Assembly: GCF_024362345.1 (NCBI RefSeq)
Contig: NZ_CP101505.1
Location: 392,001 to 456,000, forward strand
DNA from: Polaribacter dokdonensis
Lineage (GTDB): Bacteria > Bacteroidota > Bacteroidia > Flavobacteriales > Flavobacteriaceae
Length of the DNA stretch: 64,000 nucleotides
Direction: 5' to 3'
The first letter of the stretch is position 1; every line of letters starts with the position of its first letter. The notes under the pieces are model-generated. The model was not told the DNA's origin. It searched no databases and saw nothing but the letters and a program-made list of their open reading frames with translations. This document shows positions 32,876-41,550 of the stretch, one piece after another. The translations under genes were made by a program, and so were the position numbers.

Positions 32876-35668
32876 TTAAAAAACTAGCTTATCTGCTAAA
32901 TATTTAGCAGTGTATGATTTTTTATTAGAGGCTAATTTTTCTGGTGTTCCTTGAAAAATAAGTTCACCTCCATTTTTTCCTCCTTCTAAACCTAAGTCAA
33001 TTATATAGTCTGCACATTTAATTAATTCTATGTTGTGTTCAATAACTATGATAGAATGACCTTTGTCTATCAGTGCATTAAAAGATTTTAATAATTTTTT
33101 AATGTCGTGAAAATGTAAACCAGTTGTGGGTTCGTCAAAGATAAACAATGCTTTGTCTTTTGTTGTGCCTTTTACTAAAAATGATGCTAATTTTATTCTT
33201 TGAGCCTCTCCACCAGAAAGTGTAGAGCTAGATTGACCTAAAGTAACATAGCCTAAACCTACGTCTTGCAAGGGTTTTAGCTTTTTTGCAATTTTTGGAA
33301 CTAGATTTTCGGAAAAGAAAGTAACTGCATCATCTATGGTTAAATTAAGGATATCATCTATAGATTTTCCATCAAAAGTAACTTCTAGCACATCTTTTTT
33401 AAATCTTTTGCCATTACAAACATCACATTCTAAATGCACATCTGCCATAAATTGCATCTCAATGGTTACTTCACCTTCACCTTTACAGGTTTCACAACGT
33501 CCTCCTTCTACATTAAAAGAAAAGTGTTTTGGCTTAAAGTTTCTAATCTTCGCCAATTGCTGATTAGAGAATAAGGCTCTAATATCATCATAAGCTTTAA
33601 TATAAGTAACTGGGTTTGATCTTGAAGAACGTCCAATAGGATTTTGATCTATAAACTCAATATTCTTTAAGGTATCAAAATCACCCTTAATGTCTGTATG
33701 TTGCCCAATTTTATCTCCATAACCTACAAGCTTTTTCTGCATTGCAGGATATAAAATTTTCTTAACCAATGTACTTTTACCAGAACCAGAAACGCCTGTT
33801 ATTACTGCTAAGCTATTTAAGGGAAAAGTTACATCTATATTTTGTAGATTGTGCTCTCTTGCTCCAACAACTTCAATTTTATGTTTAGAGGTTCTTCGTT
33901 TTCTAGGTGCTTCTATCTTTAAATCTTCATTAAGATATTGTGCAGTTAAGGAATCTGATTGCAATATTTCTTTATAAGTACCTTCTGCAACAACATTACC
34001 ACCATACGTTCCAGCTTTTGGACCAATGTCTATAATGTAATCTGCTTCTTTCATGATGTCTTCATCATGTTCTACAACAACCACTGTATTTCCTAAATCT
34101 CTTAAATTTTTAAGAACCTTTATTAAACGCTCTGTGTCTTTTGGATGTAATCCTATACTTGGCTCATCTAAAATGTACATAGAACCAACTAAGGAGCTAC
34201 CCAAAGATGTTGCTAAATTTATTCGCTGACTTTCTCCTCCAGAAAGTGTATTAGAAGTTCTGTTGATGGTTAAATAAGAAAGACCAACATCTGTAAGAAA
34301 TTTTAATCTGTTGTTAATCTCTGTCAACAATCGTTTTCCTATTTTCTCTTGGTATTTATCTAACTTTAAGTTCTTGAAAAAAACAGCCAATTCATCTAAT
34401 GGAAGTGAAACCAAGTCAGAAATCGTGCTATCATTTATTTTTACATAATCTGCTTCTTTACGTAAACGTTTACCATTACAAGTGGTACATTTTGTTTTAC
34501 CTCGATAACGTGAAAGCATTACCCTATTTTGAATCTTGTAACTTTTTTCTTCTAGTGTAGAAAAGAAATGATGAATTCCGTTAAAAGATTTGTTACCATT
34601 CCAAACCAATTCTTTTTGTTTCTCTGTTAACTGAAACCATGGTTTGTGTATTGGTATATCAAACTTATAAGCCACAGAAATAAGATCTTCTTTATAGTGC
34701 ACATAAGATGGTGTTCTAAATGGGAAAATGGCATCATCAAAAATAGATAACCCTGTATTAGGTATTACTAAATCTTCATCTATGCCAATTACATTTCCAT
34801 AACCTTCACAAGTAGGACAAGCTCCATAAGGATTATTAAAACTAAATAAATGTGTATTAGGTTCAAGAAAAGTAATTCCATCTAACTCAAACTTATTGCT
34901 AAATTCAGTACTTTCTTTATTTTCTAAATTTTCTATAAAACAGATTCCATTACCTTCAAAAAAAGCAGTTTGTATAGCATCTGCTAATCTGTTATAAAAA
35001 TCTTCATCGTCTTTAGTTACAATTCTATCTACAACTAAATACAATTGCTCATTATTATATTTTTCTTGAGGAAATTCAGAAATTCTATAAACAGAATTAT
35101 TCCATTTTAAACGGGCATAACCTTGTTGTTCTAAAACTTGAAGTACAGTTTTTAAATTTCTATTTTCATTTATTGCAATCGGTGCAAGTAATAACATTTT
35201 AGTACCAACCTCAATCTTTTGAACGAATTTTACTACATCAGAAACTGTATCTTTTTTAACTTCTTTGCCAGAAATAGGAGAGTAGGTCTTACCAATTCTA
35301 GCATATAGCAGTTTTATATAATCGTAAATTTCTGTTGATGTACCAACTGTAGATCTTGGGTTTGTAGAATTTACTTTCTGCTCAATAGCAATAGCAGGTG
35401 CAATACCTTTTATATAATCTACTTTAGGTTTATCTAGTTTACCTAAGAATTGACGAGCATAAGAACTTAAACTTTCTACATATCTTCTTTGGCCTTCTGC
35501 ATAAAGTGTATCAAAAGCTAAAGATGATTTTCCAGAACCAGATAAACCTGTAATTACAACCAATTTGTTTCTTGGAATTACAACATCGATATTTTTTAAG
35601 TTGTGCAATTTTGCACCTTTAATAATTATATTTTCCTTCGGATTTACAGTAGAAATATCAGTCTTCAT
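32876..35668 (-). CDS. uvrA: Excinuclease ABC subunit A
   Basis: A 930-residue damage-recognition ATPase of nucleotide excision repair. It has two ABC ATPase modules: Walker A GLSGSGKSS with the UvrA-specific LAFDTLYAEGQRRYVESLSSYARQ continuation, and GVSGSGKST in the second half. Signatures are NTLSGGESQRI and STLSGGEAQRIKLA, and zinc-finger cysteines lie in CPTCEGYG, CTTCNGKR, CETCKGEG and CDVCNGKR. UvrA dimers load UvrB at lesions. The start ATG 35668 gives the usual N-terminus (IIIKGAKLHNLKNIDV). It stands alone upstream of the LytTR/TPR-kinase pair, 90 bp apart, without an obvious terminator between them. Confidence 0.95.
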   Translation of the reverse strand: MKTDISTVNPKENIIIKGAKLHNLKNIDVVIPRNKLVVITGLSGSGKSSLAFDTLYAEGQRRYVESLSSYARQFLGKLDKPKVDYIKGIAPAIAIEQKVNSTNPRSTVGTSTEIYDYIKLLYARIGKTYSPISGKEVKKDTVSDVVKFVQKIEVGTKMLLLAPIAINENRNLKTVLQVLEQQGYARLKWNNSVYRISEFPQEKYNNEQLYLVVDRIVTKDDEDFYNRLADAIQTAFFEGNGICFIENLENKESTEFSNKFELDGITFLEPNTHLFSFNNPYGACPTCEGYGNVIGIDEDLVIPNTGLSIFDDAIFPFRTPSYVHYKEDLISVAYKFDIPIHKPWFQLTEKQKELVWNGNKSFNGIHHFFSTLEEKSYKIQNRVMLSRYRGKTKCTTCNGKRLRKEADYVKINDSTISDLVSLPLDELAVFFKNLKLDKYQEKIGKRLLTEINNRLKFLTDVGLSYLTINRTSNTLSGGESQRINLATSLGSSLVGSMYILDEPSIGLHPKDTERLIKVLKNLRDLGNTVVVVEHDEDIMKEADYIIDIGPKAGTYGGNVVAEGTYKEILQSDSLTAQYLNEDLKIEAPRKRRTSKHKIEVVGAREHNLQNIDVTFPLNSLAVITGVSGSGKSTLVKKILYPAMQKKLVGYGDKIGQHTDIKGDFDTLKNIEFIDQNPIGRSSRSNPVTYIKAYDDIRALFSNQQLAKIRNFKPKHFSFNVEGGRCETCKGEGEVTIEMQFMADVHLECDVCNGKRFKKDVLEVTFDGKSIDDILNLTIDDAVTFFSENLVPKIAKKLKPLQDVGLGYVTLGQSSSTLSGGEAQRIKLASFLVKGTTKDKALFIFDEPTTGLHFHDIKKLLKSFNALIDKGHSIIVIEHNIELIKCADYIIDLGLEGGKNGGELIFQGTPEKLASNKKSYTAKYLADKLVF

Positions 35669-35883
35669 TCAGTATAATAATAAACTATAAAAATACCACT
35701 TATTTTAAAGAAACTAAAAAAGATTGGCATTGTCTTTGTTAATTTGTTTGGTAAATAGAAAATAAATTTTATATTTACGAACTTAATATTCACTAAATTA
35801 GACGCATATAGTTAAAAACTACTTTTAAAATTATTAATAAAATAATATTTTAATGAGCTACTTGCTCGTTTAAAAAAGTAGTT

Positions 35884-36471
35884 ATGGTGCGAAAAAATAC
35901 AATTTCCGATAGTACATTAGTAAGCGATTATATAAAAGGTAATGAAGCTTCTTTAGGAATTCTAATCAACAGACATCAACAAAGATTATTTAGCTTTATT
36001 TATAGTAAAGTACAGGATAGAGATATTACAGAAGATGTTTTTCAAGATACTTTTATTAAAGTAATTAGAACCTTAAAGAAAGGTAATTATAATGAAGAAG
36101 GTAAGTTTTTACCTTGGGTTATGCGAATTGCGCACAACTTGGTTATCGATCATTTTAGAAAATCTAACAGAATGCCTGCATTTAGAAATACAGATGAATT
36201 TGATATTTTCTCTGTTTTAGGTGATGGTAATTTAAACGCTGAGAAACAATTAATTCAAGAACAAATTTTTTCTGATGTAAGAGAGTTGGTTAGTGAATTA
36301 CCTGAAGAACAAAAGGAAGTACTTATTATGCGCATGTATAAAGACATGAGCTTTAAAGAAATTAGCGAAAATACTGGTGTAAGTATTAACACAGCACTAG
36401 GTAGAATGCGTTATGCATTAATTAATATGCGTAAGCTAATTGAGAAACATAAAATTATTTTAGTGAATTAA
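35884..36471 (+). CDS. ECF-type RNA polymerase sigma factor
   Basis: A 195-residue sigma-70-family factor with region 2 (residues 25-95: LINRHQQRLFSFIYSKVQDRDITEDVFQDTFIKV and WVMRIAHNLVIDHFRKSNR) and region 4 (about 130-185: LPEEQKEVLIMRMYKDMSFKEISENTGVSINTALGRMRYAL). No anti-sigma gene is adjacent; instead a 47-codon ORF follows after 58 bp. Housekeeping-like ECF factors of this form are widespread in flavobacteria. The 215 bp upstream, shared with divergent uvrA, is AT-rich and holds a weak TATATTTA box near 35771. Confidence 0.88.
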   Translation: MVRKNTISDSTLVSDYIKGNEASLGILINRHQQRLFSFIYSKVQDRDITEDVFQDTFIKVIRTLKKGNYNEEGKFLPWVMRIAHNLVIDHFRKSNRMPAFRNTDEFDIFSVLGDGNLNAEKQLIQEQIFSDVRELVSELPEEQKEVLIMRMYKDMSFKEISENTGVSINTALGRMRYALINMRKLIEKHKIILVN

Positions 36472-36529
36472 CAATATTTGTAAAAAAGCATCGTTAATAG
36501 TTTTATAACCAAGAGACTAAATAAAATAT

Positions 36530-36673
36530 ATGATGCAACTTTACTCAAGAAAGTCATCTGAAAAACAGATGCAACCCAAGAAAGAAACAGTTCAATTTTT
36601 GATTAATTTTTCCAAATCGCTAACAATTGTAAAAACTAAATCAAAAGATTTCATTGAATTGAATTTGAATTAA
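36530..36673 (+). CDS. Small conserved-looking protein downstream of the sigma factor (47 aa)
   Basis: A 47-codon frame starts with two consecutive ATG codons (MMQLYSRKSSEKQMQPKKET, then VQFLINFSKSLTIVKTKS) and ends at TAA 36671. It is basic (pI clearly above 9) with an N-terminal Lys/Gln-rich stretch and one amphipathic helix. It follows the ECF sigma gene in the same orientation by 58 bp, and a terminator comes 7 bp after its stop, which supports it being the last gene of that transcript. I recall similar short flavobacterial proteins in this context, but have no way to check that here. Function unknown. Confidence 0.65.
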   Translation: MMQLYSRKSSEKQMQPKKETVQFLINFSKSLTIVKTKSKDFIELNLN

Positions 36674-36679
36674 GAGTGG

Positions 36680-36710
36680 AAAAAGCTTCAACATTGTTGG
36701 GGCTTTTTTT
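36680..36710 (+). terminator. Terminator after the sigma-factor transcript
   Basis: An AAAAAGCTTCA arm pairs with TGGGGCTTTTT through two G-U pairs around a small ACATTGT loop, followed by a T tract. Confidence 0.7.
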
Positions 36711-36780
36711 ACGTTTATACTTGTTATCATTTCCATCAAACTATCAATGAAATGAGTTAATACATACTTTATATTTCTCT

Positions 36781-36788
36781 TAATTTTG
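36781..36788 (+). promoter_or_regulatory. -7 box of the NAD(P)-binding protein gene
   Basis: TAATTTTG matches TAnnTTTG exactly and ends four bases before the ATG at 36793, predicting a leaderless mRNA. Confidence 0.55.
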
Positions 36789-36792
36789 AGGC

Positions 36793-37416
36793 ATGGAAAA
36801 TGTATTAGTAGCAGGTGCCAATGGTACCACAGGAAAAAAAATAGTAACACTTTTAGAATCTTCTCAATATTTTACACCAGTAGCAATGGTTAGAAAAGAA
36901 GAACAAGAAGCGCAATTTAATAATAGAAATATAAAAACTGTTATTGGAGATTTAGAACAAGATATATCTCACACAGTTATGGATATAGATAAAGTAATAT
37001 TTGCAGCTGGTTCTGGAGGAAAAAAGGTAAAAGAAGTTGATGAAGATGGAGCTAAGAAATTAATTGAAGCATCAGAAAAAGAAAATATTAAAAAATTTGT
37101 GATGTTAAGTTCAATGGGAGCAGATAACCCAGAAGAGGCTGATGATTTACAGGAATATTTAAAGGCAAAACACAATGCAGATGAATATTTAAAGAAAAGT
37201 AATTTACCTTACTCTATAGTAAGGCCAGGTTCTTTAACAGATGATAAAGGTTTGGGAAAAATTCAATTAGAAAGAAAGCTAAATAAACATGGAGAAATTA
37301 GTAGAGATGATGTTGCACAAACTTTAGTAAGAGTATTGCACGATTCTGCAGAAGTAAATGAAACTTTCGAAATTATTAAAGGAGAAACTTTAATTGGGAA
37401 AGCAATTCCTAATTAA
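36793..37416 (+). CDS. NAD(P)-binding Rossmann protein (NmrA/YwnB-like SDR)
   Basis: A 207-residue atypical short-chain dehydrogenase: nucleotide-binding loop VAGANGTTGKKIV at residue 6, GDL near residue 53, FVMLSSMGAD, and YSIVRPGSL in place of the classical YxxxK. Such proteins act as NAD(P)H-dependent isomerases or reductases or as redox sensors; the substrate is not readable. The start must be at 36793, because the first strand of the Rossmann fold begins at residue 3. An exact -7 box ends four bases upstream, so there is no room for a ribosome-binding site. Confidence 0.85.
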   Translation: MENVLVAGANGTTGKKIVTLLESSQYFTPVAMVRKEEQEAQFNNRNIKTVIGDLEQDISHTVMDIDKVIFAAGSGGKKVKEVDEDGAKKLIEASEKENIKKFVMLSSMGADNPEEADDLQEYLKAKHNADEYLKKSNLPYSIVRPGSLTDDKGLGKIQLERKLNKHGEISRDDVAQTLVRVLHDSAEVNETFEIIKGETLIGKAIPN

Positions 37417-37438
37417 GAGTCATCTTTTAACGTAAAAT

Positions 37439-37466
37439 AAAAAACACCTTTTAAGGTGTTTTTTTT
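37439..37466. terminator. Bidirectional terminator between the Rossmann protein gene and nth
   Basis: A 12-bp stem AAAAAACACCTT/AAGGTGTTTTTT with a 2-nt centre and T runs on both strands; the nth stop lies inside it. Confidence 0.75.
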
Positions 37467-38113
37467 GTTTTATAATATTCTTTTAACACTGTTTTTCTAC
37501 CAATTGTTTTTGTAATAATATCATTTTCTAAATTCCAACCACGAGCAGGAGAATAATCTCTTCCATACCAAATGATTTGTAAGTGTAAATCGTTCCATAA
37601 TTCTCTTGGGAAAAGACGTTTTGCGTCTTTCTCTGTTTGATTTACGTTTTTACCATTGGTTAAATTCCATCTGTACATCAATCTATGTATATGTGTGTCT
37701 ACAGGAAAAGCAGGTACTCCAAAAGCTTGACTCATAACAACACTCGCTGTTTTATGACCTACAGCAGGCAGTTCTTCTAAACCTTCAAAAGATTTTGGAA
37801 CTTCTCCATTATATTTTTCAATCAGAATTTTTGACAAACCATATATTCCTTTAGATTTCATTGGTGATAAACCACAAGGTCTAATGATTTCTTTAATCTG
37901 TTCTTGTGTCATTTTTACCATATCAAAAGGATTATCTGCCTTTTGAAACAAAAAAGGAGTAACCTTATTTACTCTTACATCTGTGCATTGTGCAGATAAT
38001 AAAACTGCGATTAATAAAGTATAAGGATCTTTATGATCTAAAGGAACAGGAATTTCAGGATAAAGATTTTGTAGTGTTTCAATTACAAAATTTACTTTTT
38101 CTGATTTAGTCAT
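37451..38113 (-). CDS. nth: Endonuclease III-type DNA glycosylase lacking the Fe-S ligands
   Basis: A 220-residue HhH-GPD DNA glycosylase/AP lyase for oxidised pyrimidines. The helix-hairpin-helix (LEELPAVGHKTASVV) carries the catalytic Lys121, and the catalytic Asp is Asp139 in FPVDTHIHR. E. coli Nth ends with a four-cysteine [4Fe-4S] loop. Here the corresponding region (residues 184-220, WYGRDYSPARGWNLEND and on) has no cysteine at all, so the cluster is absent. The rest of the fold is intact, and the enzyme is probably active as a cluster-less Nth variant. Confidence 0.88.
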   Translation of the reverse strand: MTKSEKVNFVIETLQNLYPEIPVPLDHKDPYTLLIAVLLSAQCTDVRVNKVTPFLFQKADNPFDMVKMTQEQIKEIIRPCGLSPMKSKGIYGLSKILIEKYNGEVPKSFEGLEELPAVGHKTASVVMSQAFGVPAFPVDTHIHRLMYRWNLTNGKNVNQTEKDAKRLFPRELWNDLHLQIIWYGRDYSPARGWNLENDIITKTIGRKTVLKEYYKTKKTP

Positions 38114-38238
38114 AATACTATTTTTTGATAAAGTGTAAAGTTAAAAGTTTCTAAAGATTTATAAGTTGCAAAGCAAAAAGTTTTTAGTATCAATTTTACT
38201 TTATAACTTTCCACTTTATTAATGCTAAAACAAAAGTA

Positions 38239-38691
38239 ATGACATCATTAAAAGTAGGGGATAATGCTCCACAATTTGAAGCAAAAGATCAAGAAGGAAA
38301 TACAATTAAGTTATCTGATTATTCAGGAAAAAAATTGGTGCTATTCTTTTACCCAAAAGCAAGTACTCCTGGTTGTACAGCAGAAGCTTGTAATTTGAGT
38401 GATAATTATCAAACCTTTTTAAGTAAGGGTTATGATGTTTTAGGGGTAAGTGCAGATTCTGCAAAAAGACAACAAAATTTTATTAATAAAAATGAATTAA
38501 AATTTCCATTATTGGCAGATGAAGATAAAGCAGTAATTAATGCTTTTGGTGTTTGGGGACCTAAAAAGTTTATGGGTAGAGAATATGATGGTATTCATAG
38601 AACTACTTTTATTATTGATGAAGAAGGAAAGATAGAAGAGGTAATTTCTAAAGTAAAAACGAAAGCACATACAGAACAGATTTTGAAATAA
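38239..38691 (+). CDS. bcp: Thioredoxin-dependent peroxiredoxin (Bcp/PrxQ)
   Basis: A 150-residue atypical 2-Cys peroxiredoxin. The peroxidatic Cys46 and resolving Cys51 sit in STPGCTAEACNLSD, the five-residue spacing that marks the Bcp/PrxQ branch. VLFFYPKA precedes them, and HRTTFIIDEEGKI is the C-terminal Arg-containing motif. It reduces hydrogen peroxide and organic hydroperoxides in the cytoplasm with thioredoxin. It ends at a strong bidirectional terminator facing the barrel-protein gene. Confidence 0.93.
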   Translation: MTSLKVGDNAPQFEAKDQEGNTIKLSDYSGKKLVLFFYPKASTPGCTAEACNLSDNYQTFLSKGYDVLGVSADSAKRQQNFINKNELKFPLLADEDKAVINAFGVWGPKKFMGREYDGIHRTTFIIDEEGKIEEVISKVKTKAHTEQILK

Positions 38692-38710
38692 AATCTATTA
38701 TTGTGAAATA

Positions 38711-38746
38711 AAAAAAGAGGAAAACTTTCGTTTTCCTCTTTTTTTT
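38711..38746. terminator. Bidirectional terminator after bcp
   Basis: A 15-bp stem (38711-38725 with 38730-38744, core GAGGAAAAC/GTTTTCCTC), a TTTC loop, with A and T tracts on either side. Confidence 0.88.
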
Positions 38747-38764
38747 ATTTGAATTGTACAAATT

Positions 38765-39367
38765 TTACAATTGTAATGATAGGCCAAAAATAATTTGATT
38801 TGTTCTATTGTCAACAGTAATATTTGTGTTGTTGTCTGTAAATCTTGCTTCAGAATCAGATAAACCTCTTTCCCAACGAACATCTAATCCTACTTTACCA
38901 AACTCAACACCAAATCCCATTTGCATACCTACTGAGAACTTGTCAAAATCATCTGATGATAAATCTGAGAAACTGAAATCATCCTCAATAATATATTGAA
39001 AAGATGGGCCTATAAATACATTACCAAAACCTAATACTTTTTTTCCTAATAAAACAGGAACATCTAACTTTTTAAAATCATAATCAGTAGCAGCACTTTT
39101 GTATGTATATTCACTTTTTACTTGAGTATAAACAAGTTCTGGCCTAAGATATAATCCTAAAATAGGTAGTTTACCTCTAAACCAAACACCTGCATGAAAA
39201 CCAGATTTTGATTCAGCCCCGTTTATAATGTCATTTCCTGTAGAAGATAAAGTTGCATCTCCATTGTTGTTGTAGTTAATACCACCTTTAATACCAAAAT
39301 TAATTTGAGCATTTGAAACTTGACTTAACCCTAAGGCCAAAAACATTACTAAAATTACTTTTTTCAT
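38765..39367 (-). CDS. Outer-membrane beta-barrel protein (PorT-like family)
   Basis: A 200-residue protein with a signal peptide (MKKVILVMFLALGLSQVSNA) followed by alternating strands (INFGIKGGINYNN, GFHAGVWFRGKL, GLYLRPELVYTQVKSEYTY) ending in IIFGLSLQL. The terminal Leu with alternating hydrophobics fits an eight-strand outer-membrane barrel of the PorT/OmpW-like outer_membrane_beta-barrel group common in Bacteroidota. The role is not readable; a structural or small-pore protein is likely. It stands alone downstream of the transketolase half-gene. Confidence 0.8.
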   Translation of the reverse strand: MKKVILVMFLALGLSQVSNAQINFGIKGGINYNNNGDATLSSTGNDIINGAESKSGFHAGVWFRGKLPILGLYLRPELVYTQVKSEYTYKSAATDYDFKKLDVPVLLGKKVLGFGNVFIGPSFQYIIEDDFSFSDLSSDDFDKFSVGMQMGFGVEFGKVGLDVRWERGLSDSEARFTDNNTNITVDNRTNQIIFGLSLQL

Positions 39368-39416
39368 AATATATTTATTTAGTTATTAATTGAATAAATC
39401 TTTATACTAAACGTAT

Positions 39417-40370
39417 TTATTTTCTAGAAATTACTTTCTTAACGGCTTTTACAACTGCATCTGCATCTAAACCATACTTAGCCATTAATTGAGCAGGTGT
39501 TCCAGATTCTCCAAAAGTATCATTTGTTGCTACAAATTCTTGTGGAGTAGGAGTATTTAATGCCAATGTTCTTGCAACACTTTCACCTAAACCACCTAAT
39601 TTGTTATGCTCTTCTGCAGTAACTATACAACCTGTTTTTGCGATAGATTTTAAGATAATTTCTTCATCTAAAGGTTTAATTGTATGAATATTAATTACTT
39701 CTGCAGAAATACCTTCTGCTTCTAATTGTTCTGCAGCTTGTAAAGATTCCCAAACTAAATGTCCAGTAGCAACAATTGTAACATCTGTACCTTCTGTTAA
39801 CTGAATACCTTTACCTATTTCAAATTTAGCATCTTCAGGCATAAATACTGGTACTTTTGGACGTCCAAAACGTAAATAAACAGGACCTTCAAAATCTGCA
39901 ATAGCTAATGTTGCTGCTTTTGTTTGGTTATAATCACAAGGATTAATCACTGTCATTCCTGGTAACATTTTCATCAAACCAATGTCTTCTAATATTTGGT
40001 GAGTAGCTCCATCTTCACCTAAGGTAACACCTGCATGAGATGCACATACTTTTACATTTTTACCAGAATAAGCAACAGATTGTCTAATTTGATCATAAAC
40101 TCTACCAGTAGAAAAGTTTGCAAAAGTACCTGTAAAAGGTATTTTACCTCCAATTGTTAAACCAGCAGCAATACCAATCATGTTTGCTTCTGCAATACCT
40201 ACTTGAAAAAAACGTTCTGGATTTTCTTTAATAAATTGATCCATCTTTAAAGAACCAATTAAATCTGCACATAAAGCAACTACGTTTGGATTTGTTCTAC
40301 CTAACTCAGTTAAACCATCACCAAAGCCTGAACGTGTATCTTTTTTTTCTGTGTATGTATATTTTTTCAT
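39417..40370 (-). CDS. Transketolase, C-terminal half (split enzyme)
   Basis: A 317-residue protein corresponding to the pyrimidine-binding and C-terminal domains of transketolase: RFFQVGIAEANMIGIAAGL, FANFSTGRVYDQIRQSVAY, ASHAGVTLGEDGATHQ, and the C-terminal VTAEEHNKLGGLGESVA. Bacteroidota often split transketolase into two subunits. The N-terminal, thiamine-diphosphate-binding half is usually the adjacent gene, but neither neighbour in this window is that half. Together the halves would move two-carbon units in the pentose-phosphate pathway. A DXS-like or 2-oxo acid role is less likely. Confidence 0.88.
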   Translation of the reverse strand: MKKYTYTEKKDTRSGFGDGLTELGRTNPNVVALCADLIGSLKMDQFIKENPERFFQVGIAEANMIGIAAGLTIGGKIPFTGTFANFSTGRVYDQIRQSVAYSGKNVKVCASHAGVTLGEDGATHQILEDIGLMKMLPGMTVINPCDYNQTKAATLAIADFEGPVYLRFGRPKVPVFMPEDAKFEIGKGIQLTEGTDVTIVATGHLVWESLQAAEQLEAEGISAEVINIHTIKPLDEEIILKSIAKTGCIVTAEEHNKLGGLGESVARTLALNTPTPQEFVATNDTFGESGTPAQLMAKYGLDADAVVKAVKKVISRK

Positions 40371-40484
40371 TATAAATATATTGTTGTAAAAATTTTGGTA
40401 AAAATAAACTTTTATTTTTCTTTAGAGTTGTTATTTTTAAGATAAGAAAGAAGACTTTTTAACAGTTTGTGAGGAAGTTTCGGC

Positions 40485-41063
40485 TTACAATTGCAATAAC
40501 TCATCATAAAGCTTATGAACAGGCAAGCCAGCTACATTATAATAGCTACCTTCTATTTTATTTATACCTATAAAACCTATCCATTCTTGAATACCATAAG
40601 CACCAGCTTTGTCATAAGGTTTATAAGTATCTATATAGTAATTAATTTCTTCATCAGTTAGCTTTTTAAAAGAAACTAATGTAGTATCATTTATAATCTT
40701 TTGAGTGTGTTTTGTTTTTATACTTATAGAAGTTATTACTTCATGTGTTTTATTAGAAAGGCTTTGTAACATTTTAATAGCATCATCTCTATCTTTAGGT
40801 TTGCCTAGAGCCTTTTCTTTATGCCAAACTATGGTATCTGAAGTTATTAATACATCATTATCATTTAACTCCGTAAATGCTTTAGACTTTAAATCTGCTA
40901 AAAAATCTGTTATTTCTGCACCTTTTAAATGCAAAGGATAAATTTCATCTACAGACTTAGTATTGATAATAAAATCGATATCTAAATCTTTTAAAAACTG
41001 TTGTCTTCTAGGAGATCCTGAAGCTAAAATAATAGTGTAATTTTTTAATTTTTCTCTAAGCAT
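40485..41063 (-). CDS. maf: Maf-type nucleoside triphosphate pyrophosphatase
   Basis: A 192-residue house-cleaning pyrophosphatase. ILASGSPRRQQFLKDL at the N-terminus is the Maf signature, with SDTIVWHKEKALGKPKD in the middle and YDKAGAYGIQEWIG near the C-terminus. The YhdE/Maf branch hydrolyses dTTP, UTP and modified pyrimidine nucleotides to monophosphates. Its start overlaps the end of smpB by 8 bp, so the two genes form an operon in that order. Confidence 0.9.
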   Translation of the reverse strand: MLREKLKNYTIILASGSPRRQQFLKDLDIDFIINTKSVDEIYPLHLKGAEITDFLADLKSKAFTELNDNDVLITSDTIVWHKEKALGKPKDRDDAIKMLQSLSNKTHEVITSISIKTKHTQKIINDTTLVSFKKLTDEEINYYIDTYKPYDKAGAYGIQEWIGFIGINKIEGSYYNVAGLPVHKLYDELLQL

Positions 41064-41517
41064 TGAAGCCTTTCTTTATTCTTGCTAAATCTCTTTTGTT
41101 ATCTCTATCTTTAATAACATTTCTTTTATCATGTGTTTGTTTTCCTTTTGCAAGTGCTATTTCTAGCTTAGCAAAACCTCTATCGTTTATAAAAAGTTTG
41201 AGAGGAACAATGGTATTACCTTTAGCTTCAACATCTTTTTTAAGACTTCTAAGTTCACGCTTATTTAAAAGTAATCTTCTTTCGCTTTTTGGTTTATGAT
41301 TAAAGTGATTTCCATACATGTATTCTTTAATATACATGTTTACAATAAACAATTCTCCACGCTCATTAAATTCGCAAAAACTTTCAGTTATTCTAGCCTG
41401 ACTTTGTCTTATTGACTTAATTTCTGTTCCAGTTAATTGAATACCAGCAACATATTTGTCTAGGATTTCAAATTCGAAACGTGCTTTTTTATTCTGAATG
41501 TTTATTTTTTTCTGCAA
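41056..41517 (-). CDS. smpB: SsrA-binding protein SmpB
   Basis: SmpB binds tmRNA and carries it to stalled ribosomes for trans-translation. Motifs: ARFEFEILDKYVAGIQLTGTEIKSIRQ, IVNMYIKEY, NHKPKSERRLLLNKREL, and the basic C-terminal tail RNVIKDRDNKRDLARI. The frame has an ATG at 41553, but codons 2-4 of that reading are the sequence TATCTTTG, a perfect -7 promoter box, so transcription should begin downstream of that ATG. I therefore place the start at TTG 41517 (MQKKINIQNKKARF), which also gives the normal SmpB length of about 153 residues. Maf is co-transcribed. Confidence 0.88.
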   Translation of the reverse strand: MQKKINIQNKKARFEFEILDKYVAGIQLTGTEIKSIRQSQARITESFCEFNERGELFIVNMYIKEYMYGNHFNHKPKSERRLLLNKRELRSLKKDVEAKGNTIVPLKLFINDRGFAKLEIALAKGKQTHDKRNVIKDRDNKRDLARIKKGFNA

Positions 41518-41542
41518 TTCTAAATCTACTTTTAATTTAATA

Positions 41543-41550
41543 CAAAGATA
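41543..41550 (-). promoter_or_regulatory. -7 box of the smpB-maf operon
   Basis: Minus-strand TATCTTTG fits TAnnTTTG exactly and ends 25 bp upstream of the TTG start. Confidence 0.6.

Noticed and set aside
36641..36850. Antisense 69-aa frame over the small gene, terminator and start of the NmrA-like gene
   Set aside because: It runs through a terminator and a promoter, has no homology I recognise, and is opposite to well-supported genes.
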